From: an uncultured Opitutales bacterium
GTDB taxonomy: Bacteria; Verrucomicrobiota; Verrucomicrobiia; Opitutales; Intestinicryptomonadaceae
DNA: 64,000 nucleotides
Reading direction: 5' to 3'
NCBI GenBank assembly: GCA_934613645.1
Contig: CAKTTC010000006.1
Location: 62,001 to 126,000 of the forward strand
In this document: positions 62,398-64,000 of the stretch, piece after piece
Numbering within the stretch: the stretch's first letter is position 1
How the letters are laid out: the number at the start of each line of letters is the position of its first letter
The notes under the pieces: model-generated
Told to the model about the DNA's origin: nothing
What the model saw: only the letters and a program-made list of their open reading frames with translations
The model's database searches: none
Made by a program: the position numbers and the translations under genes

Positions 62398-63720
62398 ATG
62401 CAAATAATGGCCTCCAATATGGACATTATCGGCAGGAGAGATTTTCTGAAAACGACGGCGGGCGCGTTGGCGGGCACTGCCGTTCTGCCGAAATATTCCC
62501 ACGCCGCCGACGCCCGCGAAGAGCCGCTGAAAGTGGCAATAGTAGGCGCGGGGCGAAGCGGCGCGAAGGCGGTGGAGACCCTTTTAAAAATAGGAATGCG
62601 CACGAAAATAACCGCAATTGCCGACGCCTTCGCCGACGAAGCCGAACGCCTGCAAAAGCGCGGCGAAGAGCTTTCGAAAAAATACGCCGACCCGCGCGAA
62701 ATTTTCGACGTTCCGCCCGAGCGCGTGTTCTCGGGGCTTGACGCCTACAAGTCGGCAACCGACTGCGCCGACATAGTCGTGTTTGCAACCCCGCCCGTCT
62801 TCCGCCCACAGGAGGCCGAATACGCAATAGCGCGCGGCAAACACGTCTTCCTTGAAAAGCCGATTTGCGTCGATTCCGTTCAGGCGCGCAAGATGTATGA
62901 ACTCGCCGAAATTGCGCGGGCAAAAAAGCTGACAGCCGTATGCGGGCTTCAACGCCGCTTCCATTCGGGATACCGAGAGGCAATGCAACGCCTGAGCGAC
63001 GGCCAGATAGGCGAAATTCTCTACGCGCAATGCGACTGGTTTTTGTCGCACTTCGACGGAATGGATTTGAAGCCCTCCTGCCGCACCGACGACCCCGAGC
63101 AGCTTGAATACCAGCTCCGCAACTGGGGGCTTTTCGTCTGGACATCGGGCGACCACATCGTGGAACAGCAGGTGCACAATCTCGACATAATCCGCTGGGC
63201 TTTGGGCAAAACGCCGAAGTTCGTAAGCGCAATAGGCGGGCGGCGCGTGAATCTCGAAATGCCGAAATACGGCAACCGTTTCTCGCACTTCGCTTCGGAG
63301 CTTGATTTCGGCGAAGGGCTGCGCGTGTTTGCGCGTTGCAGGCAGGAGCCGAACACGACCCCTCAGGTGCTCGAAAGAATTGTCGGCACAAAGGGCGTTT
63401 TGCAGACAAGCCTGTTTTCGAACCAGACAATACGCGGCGAAAAAAACTGGACTTCCGCCCCGCCCCGCGACCCCGTCGAAGAGGAATACCGCTGCCTTGT
63501 AAACTCTGTCCGCAACTCGGACGCCGTAAATATGATTGCCGAAACTACCGACTCCTGCATGCTGGCAATAGCCTCCAGAATGAGCGCGTATTCGGGGCTG
63601 CGCTTCAAGTTCGAGTGGGCGTTGAGAAAGCCGAAAACATCGCTTATGCCGCAAAAGTTGCAGTTCGGCAAACTGCCCATAGCCCCGCTTGCAATGGCGG
63701 AAGAATACAGAATTATTTGA
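62398..63720 (+). CDS. Tat-exported Gfo/Idh/MocA-family oxidoreductase
   Basis: The protein has a twin-arginine signal (GRRDFLKTTAGALAGTAVLP), then a Rossmann domain (KVAIVGAGRSGAKAVETLLK), EKPICVDSVQARKMYELAE and the C-terminal alpha/beta domain with HNLDIIRWALG. This is the secreted Gfo/Idh/MocA type common in Planctomycetota-Verrucomicrobiota. It probably oxidises a sugar or polyol in the periplasm with tightly bound NAD(P); the substrate is unknown. Three in-frame ATGs (62398, 62407, 62419) are possible and none has a clear Shine-Dalgarno; 62419 sits closest to the Tat motif. ruvC follows after 2 bp. Confidence 0.85.
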   Translation: MQIMASNMDIIGRRDFLKTTAGALAGTAVLPKYSHAADAREEPLKVAIVGAGRSGAKAVETLLKIGMRTKITAIADAFADEAERLQKRGEELSKKYADPREIFDVPPERVFSGLDAYKSATDCADIVVFATPPVFRPQEAEYAIARGKHVFLEKPICVDSVQARKMYELAEIARAKKLTAVCGLQRRFHSGYREAMQRLSDGQIGEILYAQCDWFLSHFDGMDLKPSCRTDDPEQLEYQLRNWGLFVWTSGDHIVEQQVHNLDIIRWALGKTPKFVSAIGGRRVNLEMPKYGNRFSHFASELDFGEGLRVFARCRQEPNTTPQVLERIVGTKGVLQTSLFSNQTIRGEKNWTSAPPRDPVEEEYRCLVNSVRNSDAVNMIAETTDSCMLAIASRMSAYSGLRFKFEWALRKPKTSLMPQKLQFGKLPIAPLAMAEEYRII

Positions 63721-63722
63721 CA

Positions 63723-64000
63723 ATGGCAAAAAGCACAAGAGCACTTTGGACGCAGAAAATAGTAGACGGCGAAGTCAAAACCGTCTCGCGCGGCGCGGTG
63801 TGGACTTTCGAAACCGCAAAGGCGAAGTCGGGCCCCACACGCGGCGAAAAGCTCAAAGCCGACCGAGCCGAACGCAGCCTGCGCGGACGCCAAATGACGG
63901 GCGTTGTTCTGGGAATCGACCCGAGCTTGCGCGGCACGGGGCTTGCCGCAATAGAGTCGCTGCCCGACGGCACACTGCGCTACATAGACTCGCTCACCGT
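63723..64000 (+). CDS. ruvC: Holliday junction resolvase RuvC (3' partial)
   Basis: The visible 92 codons include MTGVVLGIDPSLRGTGLAAIES, the RuvC start with the first catalytic Asp in GIDPS. A 57-residue basic N-terminal extension (MAKSTRALWTQKIVDGEV...) precedes it in frame, so the start could instead be the ATG at 63894. The upstream ATG at 63723 lies 2 bp after the oxidoreductase stop, which suits translational coupling. The gene continues beyond the window. Confidence 0.85.
   Translation, partial: MAKSTRALWTQKIVDGEVKTVSRGAVWTFETAKAKSGPTRGEKLKADRAERSLRGRQMTGVVLGIDPSLRGTGLAAIESLPDGTLRYIDSLT

Noticed and set aside
1..64000. tRNA, rRNA, insertion sequences, prophage or defence genes
   Set aside because: None could be recognised on either strand; intergenic DNA is explained by promoters, terminators and hairpin repeats.

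Overview
The window looks like a chromosomal segment of a Verrucomicrobiota bacterium, probably Opitutia-like. The main evidence is the minus-strand trio at 1-3177, which has the order and architecture of Akkermansia Amuc_1102-1101-1100 (pilus-like system). The V. spinosum-type LL-diaminopimelate aminotransferase, the type III glutamine synthetase and the base composition agree with this. I see no rRNA, tRNA, phage, insertion sequence or CRISPR array. Nearly all genes are housekeeping or biosynthetic and densely packed, so the unusual signals lie in active-site residues, leaders, promoters and intergenic repeats.

Layout. 1-5.7 kb (minus): ilvN-ilvC-hemC, then the pilus-like trio. 5.9-7.0 kb: divergent recA with a clear terminator. 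7.1-7.6 kb: hairpin repeats. 7.6-15.9 kb (minus): scpB-pheA-DUF167-parA-rnc-mfd-parvulin foldase. 16.2-19.1 kb: ilvD and yicC, preceded by three repeat units. 19.3-24.1 kb (minus): icd-PfkB kinase-proA-a proline-rich membrane protein. 24.2-28.7 kb: typA, a zinc alcohol dehydrogenase, a repeat array and ddh. 29.0-33.3 kb: carB-carA. 33.4-36.1 kb: a secreted beta-helix protein and an Rrf2 regulator. 36.1-37.2 kb: the largest repeat array. 37.2-41.9 kb (minus): a sulfur block with a DUF3034 outer-membrane protein, metY, an esterase and cysK. 42.3-48.2 kb (minus): glnB-amt-glnN-dapL-dapF-like. 48.6-58.5 kb: nadE, gltB-gltD, a sigma54 activator and a nucleotidase. 58.6-64 kb: tpx, a GH13 amylase, an FtsB-like protein, a Gfo/Idh/MocA oxidoreductase and the start of ruvC.

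How the parts work together. A nitrogen regulon is readable from the DNA. glnB, nadE and gltB each have a GG-N10-GC sigma54 promoter. Pairs of CTACAA-TT-TTGTAG dyads 32-33 bp apart lie about 140-195 bp upstream, and a GAF/AAA+ GAFTGA activator is encoded just after gltD. The adjacent sulfur block has an ATGGTAGT motif before three genes, one of them an Rrf2 regulator. It also has a Cys-rich 36-codon leader ORF whose cysteine codons are a perfect 9-nt complement of the downstream Shine-Dalgarno region.

Standout observations: (1) a Cys-codon leader ORF that doubles as an anti-Shine-Dalgarno before the DUF3034 gene; (2) a CarA whose glutaminase Cys-His-Glu triad is Gly-Asn-Asp, implying ammonia-dependent carbamoyl phosphate synthesis; (3) a DapF-like protein with both catalytic cysteines changed to serine, in a genome that also has ddh; (4) the sigma54/enhancer architecture; (5) a family of covarying hairpin repeats in at least four intergenic regions, including a 103-bp block present twice with 2 differences.
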